A program made the translations under genes and the position numbers. Shown piece by piece: positions 45,849-58,610 of a DNA stretch of 64,000 nucleotides. This DNA is from Pollenia angustigena. Lineage: Eukaryota > Arthropoda > Insecta > Diptera > Polleniidae. The stretch covers positions 88,051,285 to 88,115,284 of the forward strand of contig OV884056.1 in NCBI GenBank assembly GCA_930367215.1, read 5' to 3'. The notes under the pieces were generated by a model. It worked only from the letters and a program-made list of their open reading frames with translations, did not search any database and had not been told where the DNA came from. Numbering within the stretch: position 1 is the first letter of the stretch; every line of letters starts with the position of its first letter.

Positions 45849-46500
45849 TAAAAAATGGAGGAGAGCTAAATCATGACTCATAATTTTTTATACTTATACG
45901 CACTCATACATATTGCAATGTTATTGTAGCTCATATTCACTCAGATGTTCGATCGTACTCATACTAAAGACTAGATTATACTATCTCACAAGTCTTACGT
46001 ATTCCATAATACTTTGTGAGATAGAAATCTAATGAGTTTTGTTGCGACTGTCAAAAAATCAAATTCAACATGACACTTTGTGTTCACACCATCACACAAA
46101 GTATAAACACTCATACATGAAATAAAATGCAACCCTGATCCAATGAAAAGTATTATTGTTTAGAAATTTTTCCAAAAACGATGAAGTCGTATGGGATGTC
46201 AAACTTTTTTCATAATACTTGTCATTTTCGTGACACATTGCATTCATACTATCACAATTTGTCATATTACTTGAGTTTTTGACATGTATTAATACAAAGT
46301 ATAATAGTGTAATCTAGCCTTTAGCAACATTTATGTAGTGGTTGATTAAGATTCAACTTAACTCAATTTGCATAGGCGAAGCAAAATGCGAGGCTGCCAG
46401 ATTTGTCCCCGACATAGCAAAAAGTGACGACCTGGCAATTTCATTTAACTAAAGTTATATGTATGAAGAAGACGATTTGATTTTCATGGGCTGGTTGGTT
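45832..46500 (-). mobile_element. hAT MITE 'CAGAGATCAGCAATGA', copy 2 (reversed, partial)
   Basis: GTCAGCAATGAGTAGT onward matches the inverted right half of 37085-37688, through GGCGAAGCAAAATGCGAGGC. It then diverges near 46490. It is split by the element at 45966-46320. Confidence 0.65.
45966..46320. mobile_element. TA-flanked MITE 'AAGRCTAGATTAYACTAT'
   Basis: The left end AAGACTAGATTATACTAT and the right end (inverted) AAGGCTAGATTACACTAT lie inside TA. The uninterrupted host is visible at 37085-37688. Confidence 0.7.
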
Positions 46501-46587
46501 GGTTAACACACGCCCAAAGCTAGACGTGCAACAAGTAGAGTCGACAGTGACTTTGTTTTAATGCCACACATCTCGTCAAGATTAGGA

Positions 46588-46895
46588 ACCGGAGATCAGC
46601 AATGAATCGTTTTTTCGCTAATCATACTGGCTCATGAAATTGTAAGTATAAGTGAGTAGACATCATTTAAACTCAATTACTCTGATTCACTCATACTCAC
46701 GAGAGCAATAAATATAAGTGCGACGTCGACATCATACTCATACTCATAAATGACCTCAGTTGGATTTCTAATTTCAGGAAAATACTTATAATATGTACTC
46801 ACATTTATTCAACTCATTCCGCTCATCCATTTGCCGTTTTAAAACAACAGATCATATACACAACTTCATAATCAGCGATGTCAGATAAATCATTC
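46588..46895 (+). mobile_element. hAT MITE 'CAGAGATCAGCAATGA', copy 3 (left half)
   Basis: Aligns with the left half of 37085-37688, from GAGATCAGCAATGAATCG to AATCAGCGATGTCAGATAAA, then stops before the SINE. Confidence 0.65.
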
Positions 46896-47004
46896 AGGAA
46901 AGCAAATTTCGATCTACCAAATGTTAGAATACAATTTGGTTTAAGGATTAATGTTTGACTATTGACGTCAGCAGTCGTCGATGGCTGCGAGTGTAAGACG
47001 GCAA

Positions 47005-47255
47005 ATCCATCTGAGGAGATTGAGTGGTTGCAATCGAAACATGTCATGGTAACCTGCCGGCCGGGGTTCGAGCCCCAGTCACGTCAAGAATGAAAGATTA
47101 TCAATAACAATTTCAATTAATTTTCATGTTGTAAAATTCCTTTCTTCATAAAAATAATTTAATGAAAAATTAAATTTCATGAACTTAAGCCTAATTAAAA
47201 ATATTAAGAATTTGGATTAAAAGCCATAAATAGTTCAACAAAATAACCACAATAC
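47005..47255 (+). mobile_element. tRNA-derived SINE, copy 2
   Basis: A-box-like GATTGAGTGG (47018-47027) and a near-perfect B box GGTTCGAGCCC (47065-47075) are spaced as in tRNA genes. A tail from CAAGAATGAAAGATTATCAA follows and is shared with 17185-17425. The head does not fold convincingly as a full tRNA, so I do not call a tRNA gene. Confidence 0.75.
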
Positions 47256-47905
47256 TAATTATTTTATAATTATTTAACTATTTACATTTCTTAATGTAAT
47301 TATATGATTTTAATCGAAATTACAATCTAAAAACTATCTTTGTTAAGTAAAATTAACTTTAGATTAAGAGTTCGTGTTGATTTGCATTGGGGGAATATAT
47401 CTTGTACGACTTTGATGGCGCGTTCCGCACAAATGTTACTGCATTGTGTTTTTGGAATTCTTGATTCATCTTTCACCCAATGTCTTAGAAAGCATATCTG
47501 AACATTAGTAAAGCCCGATAATGATTTGTTTCAGGCTTCGAAGTCATTTTTATTGTAACAATGATCTGAAAATCAAATGTTTTACCAAGGGCCACATATA
47601 AAATTTTGAAAAACAGAGTTGCATTAGCAAAAATCGGTTGTTTGTAACTAGTTTATCTCAAAAGCTGGCTACAAACCTGTTTATGGTTTGTATTGATAAA
47701 TAAGTTTCACTAACTAGTTTATTACCATAAACAACTTATAAACTGTTTATGGTGTAGGTGTAAATGCATTATTACTGATCCCAAACTTAATTGCATTTGA
47801 CGCTGAACCTTTCTTAACGATATCGAAAATATAAAGAGCAGTTAGTTGTCTTGTTTAAAACTACTGCTACGTGCAAAATATAAAACCAGAAAATAGAGTA
47901 GCACC

Positions 47906-48174
47906 CAGTAAAAACTCGCCTTCTTTTTCAAAATGAATAGCTTCTTTAACTCATTATTTTGTATCTTTCTTCTATAATTACATCTATAACAACTTCCATA
48001 ACTTCTTTTTTCTGCATGTATGCAGGTAAAAAAAATAATGACTTACTTTTTAATGCGTTCATTTTGGGAGATCCCTTGTAAAATTCATTGGTTCTTTCAG
48101 TAGAATTGTAAGTAGTGCTCTTATGTTTTTCTGATTACTCAACACATTATTTTGTAGGCGAAGTTTTTACTGGG
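47906..48174. mobile_element. MITE 'CCCAGTAAAAACTCGCC'
   Basis: CCCAGTAAAAACTCGCC at the left is inverted at the right (GGCGAAGTTTTTACTGGG) with one extra base. The body has CTTCTTT/TATAACTTC repeats. Confidence 0.6.
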
Positions 48175-48179
48175 CAGCA

Positions 48180-49440
48180 ATAAAAATAAAAATGAAGTAG
48201 CAGTTAAAAAAAAAAACTAAAAATTGAGGTTTTCGATTTATAACTACTACTTACAACATTGGGAGTTTTTTTTTACTAGAAAATTTTTAGGCAGAAGTTT
48301 ATTAACATTTAGGTAGTAATAAAATAACATTGAAGTAGTATTTAAATAACATTGAGGTAGTCAAAAACTAAAATAATAAGCAAAACTATAAACCAACAAT
48401 GAGTACGTATGCGATGTTGTTGTTTAAATGATTCTAAGCAGTGTTGCAACTCGACGCTTTTTAAAAATTTCTATTCGAAAAATTGTCGACTGCTTATCTT
48501 CGCGGAAAATGTTGTGAACAAATTGAAACAATAATTTAGAAGTTATTGTACTCATATCTTTTGATATTTATTTTATGAGCATTCATTCCACAATGCAGTG
48601 GAATGTTTGAAATTTTATGTTTAATTTTGTTTTAAAATACCGTAAATTTACCTATTTCTTAGGCACTTTTAAAGTTGCTTTAAAAAATAACGTCCATATT
48701 CATAAAATATAGATTTAGAAAAGGAAAATATAGCCATAATACTAAAAAATTTGACTTATTGACTTTTTCAATAAGCATTTTTCGGATTTATTGCTTTGTG
48801 AAATTTTCAAGTTGATTAGACCTATTTTTGACAAAGGAAATAGCGCTGTTTATAAACAATCGTCGCCTTAATTTGTTTCACACATTTCTGCTTTCGTCAT
48901 GTGATTTCGGGTTTTTATCAGACAACGTCAGTTGCAAAGCAACATGCTTTTTAGAGTGCATTCTACAATGCAACCGTGTTGAATTTTACAATGTTATTTG
49001 CCCCGAAATACACCAGAAAAGTTATCGATGCGTAAACAAAAAGCAAACTGTGCTTTATCAGCTTGATGATGCATTTTTGACTTTGACTGCAAAGTATTAT
49101 GACGTTTTGAAATTCAGCTATAATTAATATAACGTAGTTATGACGATGTAACAATGTATGTGTGATATTCCCATCAACTTAAAAAGCGTTAAATTTTGTT
49201 AAACAGTATTAATTTTTAATTTACTTCTTCAAAATTATTAAAATATTAATTAATTTGTATTTTTCTTTTCTTTGAAGAAAATTATTGCAATAACGAATCT
49301 TGAATTATAGTTGTGTATCTCATTTTGCTATTTAAAAAAGAATCGATAATCTCAATAGTTGATATAAAAACATTTCAATTTCAAAAATTATGAATTGATG
49401 AATTTAATTAAAGTTTCAAATTTTCGTTCCATGTTTGTTA
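48180..49440. other. Intergenic, no gene seen
   Basis: AT-rich unique-looking sequence. An open frame at 48828-49127 has no recognisable domain and is not called. Confidence 0.5.
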
Positions 49441-50531
49441 TAAGCTTACTAGCTGGCCCGGCAAACGTTGTTTTGCTATATAACTTATTTCTTGCCGATG
49501 TTACAGTGTTTGGATGCCAAATTTTAAGACAACTGGTTAATTAGTTAAGAAGATAATAAAAAGTAAAGGCTTTAGTTCTGTTCAGATGTTACACTATTTG
49601 CCCGCCAAATTTCAAGATCATAAGTTGATTAGTTTAGAAGATATAGGGAGGGGGAGCTTTTACTCCTCTTGCCCTATTTCATGCTCTTTCTTTTTCAGAT
49701 GTTACAGTGTCTGCAAGCTAAATTTGAAGATACCGGTTGATTAGAAGAAGAATATTTAAATTATAGGCTTTAGTTATTTCCAAATGTCATACTATTTACC
49801 TGCCAAATTTCAAGAAAATCAGTTGATTAGTTAAGAAAATATAGGAAGGAGGAGCTTTTACCTCTCTTGCCCTATTTCATACTCTGTCCTCTTTTAGATG
49901 TTACAGTGTCTGCATGCCAAATTTTAAGAAAACCGGATGATTAGTTAAGAAGATATAGGGTGGGGGAGCTTTTAACCCTCTTACTCTATTTAACGCCTTA
50001 AATTATAAAAACTATAGGCTATAGTTCTTTCCAGCTGTAACACTATTTGCCTGACAAATTTCAAGAAATCGATTAATAAGTTAAGAAGATAAAGGGTGGG
50101 GGAGCTTTTACCCCTCTTGCCCTATTTTACGCCCTATTTCCTTTACGTTATTACAGTACAGTTTCTGCATGCCAAATTTTAAGAAAACCGGTTGATTAGT
50201 TAAGAATGTATAGAAAGGGGGAGCTAATGTCCTATTTTGCATCCTCTAGCGATATAAAATAAACTTTACAAACTATTCACAAACCTAACAAATACACATA
50301 CACAATTTCATAAAAATCGGTCAAGCCTTTTTATAGGAGATATTTGTATGGAAATATATAGGAAAATCTAAATGCCATATCTCCGTAACCCCTGGGCCGA
50401 TTTCATGCAAACTTAACATAAACCATCTACAGACTATCCCCAACGTACCTTGAAATTTTGTTTGGAATCGGTCGACCCGTTTCCGCAGTTAGTGGTGACA
50501 TCAAAATGTACACTTCTTTTTATATATATAG
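49440..50531. repeat. Dispersed repeat with a dimeric tandem core
   Basis: It starts AGCTGGCCCGGCAAACGTTG and ends CACTTCTTTTTATATATATA. In between, two related monomer types alternate: GTTACAGTGTCTGCATGCC (49500, 49700, 49900, 50160) and GTTACACTATTTGCCYGCC (49587, 49787, 50038), about 200 bp per pair. AGATATAGGGNGGGGGAGCT recurs in each pair. Confidence 0.75.
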
Positions 50532-50539
50532 ATAAAATG

Positions 50540-51280
50540 GGAGATTTATGTTTTGAAATGGTGATTATCTGGCAACACTGATTAAAACACACATGTACTT
50601 ATTTTGCTAAAGATTTTAAGTTTTTATTACTTCAACTGCTACCAAAATGTTATTTTATGACTGCTTTAATGTTATTAACATAATCCTTCAATGTTATTCT
50701 AAAACTTCTTCAATGATATTAAACAACTACTTCAATGTAATTCTTCTGCTACTTCAAATACTAGATTGTCTTCTCCTTCTATAACTACTAAAGTAAGTAG
50801 TAGTAAAAATTTAAAAAAATAAAACTACTTTAGCAGTAAAAGGTAGCGAGAGCAGTACACATTTTTTTACAATGCTGCTCCAATTATTTTCTTGTTGTTG
50901 TACTACTACAACTACCTCTACTAAAATGTGACGGTAGCGGTAGTAATAGTAAAGGAACGACTACAAGTTTTTAACATTTTTTAACTAGACTATTTTGTGT
51001 TTTTTCGTTACTTCAGCTACTTGGAGTCTAGTTTTTTAAACACTGACCCTAATAGCATAAATGATGTAACCAACAACATTTTAGATTTTTGTTTTTTGAT
51101 GAAAGTCGATAATTTTTGATCATTTGCATCATCTCTAAAAATCTCATATCTCTGGGAAGTACCATTATAAAATAAGAACAAAAGCAATTTCAAATGAAAC
51201 CCTAGACTTGAAGCAAAAATATTTAAAAAAACCCTTCTTCTGTAAAATTTTATTTTTGTTGGTTACATCATTTTTGCTAT
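50540..51280. other. Intergenic, no gene seen
   Basis: Simple words such as CTACTTCAATGTTATT recur, echoing 47900-48360. No coding or RNA gene evident. Confidence 0.45.
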
Positions 51281-51287
51281 AAGGGCT

Positions 51288-51592
51288 CGATTTATGGCTA
51301 AAAAATCACTGCTGGTTTAAACGCTGGTTTAGTTGAACTAAACTTGAATTTATATATAGTTTAAACTCAACAACTGTAAATCAGTGTCCCATGTATTATA
51401 TGTGGTTAAAAAAATAACATGTGGCAGCACTACGATAAATCTTATCAAATTCATATGGTCTGTATTGGTAGTTTAAACGCCCAATTTTATGCGTTTAAAG
51501 ATGGTTTATATGTTTAGTGATTTATAGATTTGTTGGTTTAAACACATTTTAAACCAATAAGAGAGTTTAACTTGCTCTGATTTTTTAGCCCT
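51288..51592. mobile_element. Probable MITE 'GGGCTAAAAAATCA'
   Basis: ATGGCTAAAAAATCACTGC near 51294 faces CTCTGATTTTTTAGCCCT near 51577. GGTTTAAAC/GTTTAAACC words fill the interior. Boundaries are uncertain. Confidence 0.4.
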
Positions 51593-51624
51593 TAGTCAGG
51601 CTTGAGTTCTTCAAATTTAATTTT

Positions 51625-51790
51625 CATTAAATTTTTAACTGAAGGAAGGAATTTTAAAACATGAAATTAATTAAAATTTATTTATAATTTTTATTCCTGG
51701 CTGAGCTGGGGATCGGATTGAAATTTACGTTTCAAGAATCACCACATTCTCATCATCAAAATTCTTTGCAGTTCTAACCTCTAAATTTTT
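51625..51790 (-). mobile_element. tRNA-derived SINE, copy 3 (fragment)
   Basis: On the minus strand AATCCGATCCCCAGCTCAGC and GAATGTGGTGATTCTTGAAA resemble the B-box and A-box parts of the other two copies, followed by the AATAAAAATTATAAATAAATT tail style. More degraded than the others. Confidence 0.5.
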
Positions 51791-51799
51791 AAAAAAAAT

Positions 51800-53420
51800 T
51801 TAAATTTTAGAAAAAGAAACTTTAAAAAAAACAGACAGAAGAAAAACCAAATTGTTGCTTCCATTGTGAATGAGGATGAATTTTAAAAAATAAAAATTCA
51901 ATATTCGAAATTACAATTTAACATTATTGCAAGATCTTAATTATACTTTCATATCTAAATATGTTTTCGAATTAAGTAATTCTCTTAAAGATTTTTTGAA
52001 TTGTCCTCGTTTAGTAACAACAAAAAAATAAAAAAAGGTATAATCAAAAACTACATATTTTTAACATGTCAACCTGGAGCACAATGTGAATGAAGGCGTT
52101 AATAAAGTGTCGGCAAAATCACGCCACGTTAGCGCTTGATGTCGTGTAAAATGCAACAAATAACAATAACAAAAATAAAAAAAAATAAAAAAAAAAATTA
52201 AAAAATACGTAACAGACACGAGGGTATGAAGTTTTAGCACTTGCTGTTTTTGCAATTCTCTATTACTAACTTGACAAAGTGCGTCTTTGTGCATGAATAC
52301 CAACAATGAAAAAGAAGTCCCTTATGGCAGATGGCTTCCACCCATGCTAGAGATACATACTCATGGATAAAGTCTTATTGCATACATGATTGCTGCGGGC
52401 AACAACAATAACAGCAACAAATAAGCATTTGCTTATGTTTGCATGCCTGTGTATGAATGAATTAGTATGAAATTTATACCTTCACACATGCAAAAATCAT
52501 CATTATCACCATCAACAGAAATAACAACCGAAGCTTAAAAATGCCATTAACCAAATGAAAATCATTTATTTTTAGATTTTATTTTACAAATTTTTCTCGT
52601 TGAGAATTTATTTTCCTAAGGCTGTGATTTTAATGGGTTTAATTTTTGTTTTTCTCTTCTAGGAAATATATTTAGGAAAACATATTGTTAAACTGAAACA
52701 TTTTGTAAGTTCTAAATGGGGAAATAGACAAACAGAAATATTCATTCATACATGACACGAGTTGGTAGCGAAACATGAAGTTTGTTGCTCAAGTCTTTTG
52801 TTTTGTTTTCACAGGTTACAAAAATAAATTAATGTGGTAACAAGCTTTTTTTTTTTAAATATTTAGTAATATAGAGTAAAATTACAGTATAATTTATAAC
52901 AATTACATTCAGTTTTACAATTTTTTTTTTAAAAAACTTGAGGTTTTAGTTCTTTTCGAGTAGGCAAAATTTACTTTGCACGGGAAAAAAATACTGAAAT
53001 GAATTTAGTTTTTATTGTCAAAATCTTTTATTATATTTTTTATTTAGCTGCTTCTATTAAAATCTTTTAAGTTTCATAAAATTATGCATGTGTCTTAACT
53101 CTTTTGTTTGGCTGACTTGTTATAACAAATCAATTTTCTGTTTAAAAATGCAAAACGTATGAACTTTGAACTTTAGTCTAATTTTATTAAGCAAAATGTT
53201 AATAAGTACGCTTTTTTATTAACACCATGCAACAAAATCAAAATCATTATCGAATACCCTATAAAAAATGCATACATACATATGTTTTTATATACGTATA
53301 CATCTATACATAAATCGGCAAAGGCAAAACAGTTAAGAGCACTTTTCTACTCAGTTTGTCAAGCGGTTTGGACAACAAATCCACAATTTTAAAAGCATTT
53401 AGTTACGGAAGTTCACAGTA
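51800..53420. other. Intergenic, no gene seen
   Basis: AT-rich, with CAACAACAATAACAGCAAC-type triplet tracts near 52400. No exon-like frames. Confidence 0.5.
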
Positions 53421-53867
53421 TATATCAGGGCTGTGGAGTCGTCAAGAAATAGTTTTGACTCCGACTCCAACTCCGACTCCAACTCCAACTCCGACTTCCA
53501 CTCCGACCTTAATGCTAAATGTATATGGGACTGGTCCTTATCAGGGTTGTCAGATAAATTTTGACCTTTTTCGCCAAATTCAATATCAAATATAGCCAAA
53601 ATCGCCAATGCCTTTGTTTACATGTTTTGACGATAAAATTATAAAAATATTTTTTATAAATCCTAAAAACTTAATTAGTTCCGTATCGATAAATACGCCA
53701 AAAATTCAAAAAAAGTCGCCATAATATATATTTTGCTTAATTTTTATTTAGAGCGAAATAAAAATAGTTAGTGAACACAAAAAAGTTACGATGTTTACTA
53801 TAAAAAAATTTATAGTAGTCTACTTAAGGCAACAAAAAAAGATTTTTTGCGGCTAGTACTAAACAAA

Positions 53868-55183
53868 TACACACAGAAAAAAATACCAATGTTAAAACTT
53901 GTCCTTAGACAACAAAATTCTCTTATACAAACCCATCATAAAACCAATATGGACATATGGCATCCAATTATGGGGTACTGCATGCGCATCTAACATCCAA
54001 AAGCTTCAAAGAAGACAGTCTAGAATATTACGACAAATTGTCTGCGCCCCATGGTATATACGTAATGAAATTATCCACAGAGATCTCAACGTCCCCACTA
54101 TCCAGGAGGAAATTAAAAAATATTCAATAAGCTACATCGATAAACTAATGGTCCACCCTAACTACCTCGCTCGGGGTTTGCTTCAGTTCGAAGGTCACCA
54201 GAGGCTAAAAAGAACCGATACTTTGAGCCTTACTAGAAGACATTTTTAAAATTTGAATACAGCAGTTAGTGGTTACACTGGTAACAACTAATAAACAACA
54301 AGTAGAATTAAGATTTGAATACATATTGTAAATTTCGATAAGAAAGATTCAATAATAAAAATAAATTAAAAAAAAAAAAAAAAAAAATGTTAAAATAACA
54401 TGGCGAAATGTTGTTTGAGAATCATGGTAAATTTCTGAAAAAGTATGCCCTTTATTTATATTTATCATTATTTCATATTAATTTTAAATGAAAAATATTA
54501 AAATAATCTTAAATCACGTTTATTTAATATTATTCACTGTGAAAATAACATTGTTCAATATTGAATCCATAAAAACCTGTTTTATATTAAAATCAAAAGT
54601 TAATCTTGTTAAATTAACATGCATAAACACTTAAGTATGTACATCTTTTTATTTTCATGTTTAAAATATGTTATAAAAAGAAGACAATTCCCGTATTCTT
54701 TTAATTAAAATAATTTAGTTAAATAGTACATCAAGTTTTCAAAGTAGAATGATGACGAAAACGATATCGGGCCATTCTGCTGATGCTTCTGTTAACAAAG
54801 GAGATACAAAATAAGTGAAACATGTGTTACAGGGGTAAGTGTTTTAAATTATTCTTAAATAAATGCATATGTTGTCTTCACACTGTTATATCACACTCCA
54901 ACCAATTTGATTCTACATGAAATTCACGTTGTTTCAACTTTAAATAACTTTCATTCAACGTGATTCGGATTGTTATTTCAATATTAATTACATTTTGCTC
55001 TAACTTTACTGCAATGTTAAATTAACATGAATTATAGTTATTTTAAAAGAAAAAAAGTTGTTCGCAGGTTATTGTAAAATCATGTTAAATTAACATGAAA
55101 CAATAATGAAGCAAACTCACTACTGAAAAATGTAAAATCAACCTTGTTTTGAACGAATTTACATTGATTTTTTTCTGTGTGTA
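53868..55183. mobile_element. 'CACACAGAAAAAAAT' element, split by a LINE
   Basis: CACACAGAAAAAAAT at the left and ATTTTTTTCTGTGTG at the right, flanked by TA. About 0.8 kb is its own; it shares ~550 bp with 21437-22004. A 5'-truncated LINE sits near its left end. Confidence 0.75.
53898..54385 (+). mobile_element. 5'-truncated Jockey LINE with poly(A) and target duplication
   Basis: The 3' end of ORF2 is open from 53899 to 54249 (KPIWTYGIQLWGTACASNI, APWYIRNEIIHRDLNVP, HPNYLARGLLQFEGHQRLKR) and is followed by ~110 bp of 3' UTR and a ~20-bp A tract. AATGTTAAAA occurs at 53888-53897 and again at 54386-54395. It is related to the Jockey at 4608-6250. Confidence 0.88.
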
Positions 55184-55289
55184 TTAGAAATGCACTATAA
55201 ACAATAGTCGCAGTTTTATTATATATATAAAACGCGTCATTGTCGAGACTCACTATTTGTCATCTAATTTGGAATACATTGTGAGGGTA

Positions 55290-57933
55290 CAGGCGCGGAT
55301 TCAGGGGGGGGGGAAATAAGGAAATTTCCCCCCCGTTAATTATAAAAATATGTTTTGTTAATTTTGATAATACAAGAATTCTCAATAATAATTTTTTTTT
55401 AATGTACAAAATTTTTGGAAATCCCAGCAAGGTTTTTTTTTGGTTTTTTTTTTTTATGGAATCTCTAACGAAATATTCAATAAGTATTTATTTATTTTTT
55501 TTTATTGAATCTCTAACGATTTTTAATAAGTATCCATATCTTAATACTTATAGTTAGATATTTCCAAAGAAACATTTAGTTTACCGTATTCAATTACTTA
55601 TTATTCTACATTCAATCCCAGCAGGTGCCATCTATATCCAAAGACTAAGCGTTTGACTTGATAGTGCGTGCAGTTGAATTTTTAAAAAGCCTTAGTAAAT
55701 GCAATATTTATGTATATATTTATGTGTTATATGAATCAAAATTCAATTCGATAATTTTTTACGAAAGCACTGATTCTTCGGGGAAAAGCCAGATTTACTT
55801 ATCTTTGTTGTTAGGGAAGAATTTATTGGCTTTGTTGTAAACGCATTTCAAGAGGCTTCAAAAGATATTGATGACGTTGATGTGTCAATTGATGCGAAGG
55901 CACTATCATCAATAGTTCTTAAAGCTTTGACAAATTTTGGTCGTGACCTAAAAAATTGTGTAGGAGATGGAACAAACAGATGGGTGTCCTCTGATGTCAG
56001 CAGAAAATGGAGCTGTTCAAAATTTCTTGAAAAGCGACAAATGCGAAACAAACGCCTTGCTATTTCCATAAATCGAACAACTCAATTTCTAAAAGCAAGA
56101 AAGAAACGACAACATTTTTTAAATATAATCATCCCAAACGAAAAACGGTTTTAGCAAAGTATTTGGGAGCCAAACTCTCTTCATTATGCGTCTTTGCAAC
56201 AAGTGTAGATCATATAGTAGAAGCTTTGGAAAAAATATCTGAGTGGAAAGGTAGTATCTCTACCTTTATATTAAGGAACTCACTAAGTACTTTTAAATTT
56301 ATTTGCGGAATATACATATTAAGTGTGATACCTATTGTAACACAGCCACTTAGTATCATTTTACAAAAGCAAGATATAGATCTTCAAAAAGGATCAAGCC
56401 TTATCAAAATTTTTATCATGTGCCTTGAAGAAAAAAGAAATAAAGCCGAAGAATTTAAAGCAATTTTTGAGAAAGTTAAAGTTATTTGCGTTCAAATCGA
56501 GGTTCCAATCGAAAAGACAAAATTTGAACGAAATAATCACTTCCAAAATGTTAAAGATTACTACCAAGTTGTAGGTAACATTCCTCTTATTGAATTTATT
56601 TTAGAAGATCTCATAACAACTTTCCCAATAGATATCCCAAATGTATTGAACAGTGTAATCAAGTCATATGGACTTATCCTGCGTAACAAACGCTTCACTC
56701 GCACGTGTTTTCTGATTGATATATAAACCTTTTTTGGCCTTTCAAAAGAGATAGCTACAACTTATATATAGTATTTAGTGCCGTTAATATGTACTTACGA
56801 ATGGCATATATCATAATTTCTTAGCAAGCATTTGTTGCGCAATAATTTATCACAAAATTTTGTGACGCACGTCACAAAACTTAGAAGCAACTTTAAAAGT
56901 TGAAGTGTGTTTTCCTAATTTTTAGCGAATTTCCTAAAAGAAAGATGAATATAAAAGAACTCTAAAATCACTTATTCGCAGCTTAAAAATTTTGTAATTT
57001 TTTGATAAAAGCCGTGAACCCTTTGTAACGCACACCTTACAACGCACGCTACAGTTTTTTAGTACTTTATAATAAACCCAACTTTATTTATTTTAACAAA
57101 ACAAATTATATATTTAAACTAATTTTGTGATCATTAATGAAAGTATGAGTGAATATCAATCTTTTTTTTAACGAAATTTATATTGTGAAGAGTCTGCTGG
57201 CTGTAAGTGCTATTTTAAGCTCAAAAAGCACCTACAATAATGTTAAATTCATGTGTAACATCAAGACATTAGGGAAGGGGTAGTATTTGGTCAAAATTAT
57301 TGTATTAATGGTCGTCGAAATACATATTTTTAAATATAAAAATTAAATTATACATCTAAAAAAAATTAATTTGACAAATTTTTGGTTTGTGGACCGTTTT
57401 TGAGATTTGCCCATATACCATTTATTTTAAAACCACAACTAGCTGATGAGCTGATTATATTTGATAAACGAGATTAACACATCTTAACTTGAACCTGAAC
57501 TGTTGCATTGGCAATAAACATGGAAAATATCTGAAAATCTATCCGATAACGTTGTAGATGTTTTAATAAACTGTGATGAAGATATCTACCCAAATTTAAG
57601 AAAAATATTTCAAATTTGCGTGTCAATGCTCGTCAGTTATGCTACGAGCGAGAGGTTATTTCCTACCCTTCGTCGAATAAAAACATGGCTCAGATCAACT
57701 ATGACCGAAGATAGACTGTACTATCTCAATTTGCCTCACAAGGAAATCAAAATGATTAATTTATTTTAATTTATATTGAACGGATCTTATATTTGTTTTA
57801 ACCCTATTGTTTTGTTTTTTTTTTTTTATAATATACACATTTTGTGTTTAATAAACTTTTAAAAACAAATTTTTTACTTTTTTGTATCATACAAAATTTC
57901 CCCCCCGTAAGGCTTGAGCTGGATCCGCGCCTG
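55290..57933 (+). mobile_element. hAT element of the ZMYM1-like type
   Basis: The perfect 8-bp duplication TGAGGGTA lies at 55282-55289 and 57934-57941. The left end is CAGGCGCGGATTCAG and the right end (inverted) is CAGGCGCGGATCCAG. A C/G homopolymer near each end faces the other (GGGGGGGGGGGAAAT, ATTTCCCCCCC). It contains a broken transposase. Confidence 0.9.
55815..57770 (+). pseudogene. hAT transposase (ZMYM1-like), degenerate
   Basis: REEFIGFV near 55815, then KALTNFGRDLKNCVGDGTN (the catalytic-region GL...GQ.YDGA.NM segment, altered). An open piece runs from 56163 to 56726 with VDHIVEALEKISEW and LSIILQKQDIDLQKG, and a C-terminal dimerisation block lies near 57625-57770 (SYATSERLFPTLRRIKTWLR). 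The blocks are separated by stops, frameshifts and a non-coding stretch (56750-57560). The family has a BED or TTF-type zinc finger, which was not found here. Inactive. Confidence 0.82.
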
Positions 57934-58006
57934 TGAGGGTATAACATTTATTCAATGAAAGTACAAAAGAAGTGAAACACGTGCTATTCCCATTCGTATA
58001 GCTTAT

Positions 58007-58273
58007 CAGGCATGTTCTGAAAATCACTTTTTGTGAAAGTGATTTGAAATCACAAAAAAGGTGTTCTGGACAAAAAGCTTTTTTCATAATTGTGATTTTA
58101 AACCAGTCAGCTAAGTCAGCTAAGTGGCCGCCGATTTAAAATAACTTGCTTATTTGTTTCCACCATTTTTAACTAAGTTAAAGCTTTTGTGGTTTTCAAA
58201 ACACCCATTAATCACAATTGTGATTTCAAAATCACAAGTGATTTGAAATCTTGTGATTTACAGAACATGCCTG
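58007..58273. mobile_element. MITE 'CAGGCATGTTCTG'
   Basis: CAGGCATGTTCTGAAAATCAC at the left end pairs with TACAGAACATGCCTG at the right. The interior repeats GTGATTT/AAATCAC. Lies within the nest. Confidence 0.65.
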
Positions 58274-58610
58274 TATAATTCCAAATAACGCGTCTAGCAG
58301 TTCGTATTGCATTCTAATTCGAAGGCGAGTTTCAATGGAGTTCAAAGTTTCAACACAGGCATTACTAGTTGTAATAAACGCATATTAAGGACAGCCAAAG
58401 TAAAGTCCTTAAAATTTTACGTACCTGCCGTATGCTTGTAGCTTTTAAATGTTTTCCTTAACTTATTTAGTTATCTTTCCAATAAACCAACGATTATTTT
58501 TTCCATTGTGTTTCATAAACGTCCAAAGGTATGATTGGATTCATAAAAATCTTTAAAATATCACTAACAACATCATATTTTATCTGTGATAATAAATTGC
58601 CACATATGTA

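Noticed and set aside
47005..47100. Functional tRNA gene
   Set aside because: The B box is good, but no complete cloverleaf was convincing, and the head is repeated with a common tail at 17185-17425, which fits a SINE.
48828..49127. 99-codon open frame
   Set aside because: No recognisable family and no exon-like borders; the opposite strand is equally open.
53457..53510. GACTCC-type run as coding sequence
   Set aside because: It is a simple-repeat part of the 'CAGGGCTGTGGAGTC' element also present at 3255-3350 and 15460-15510.
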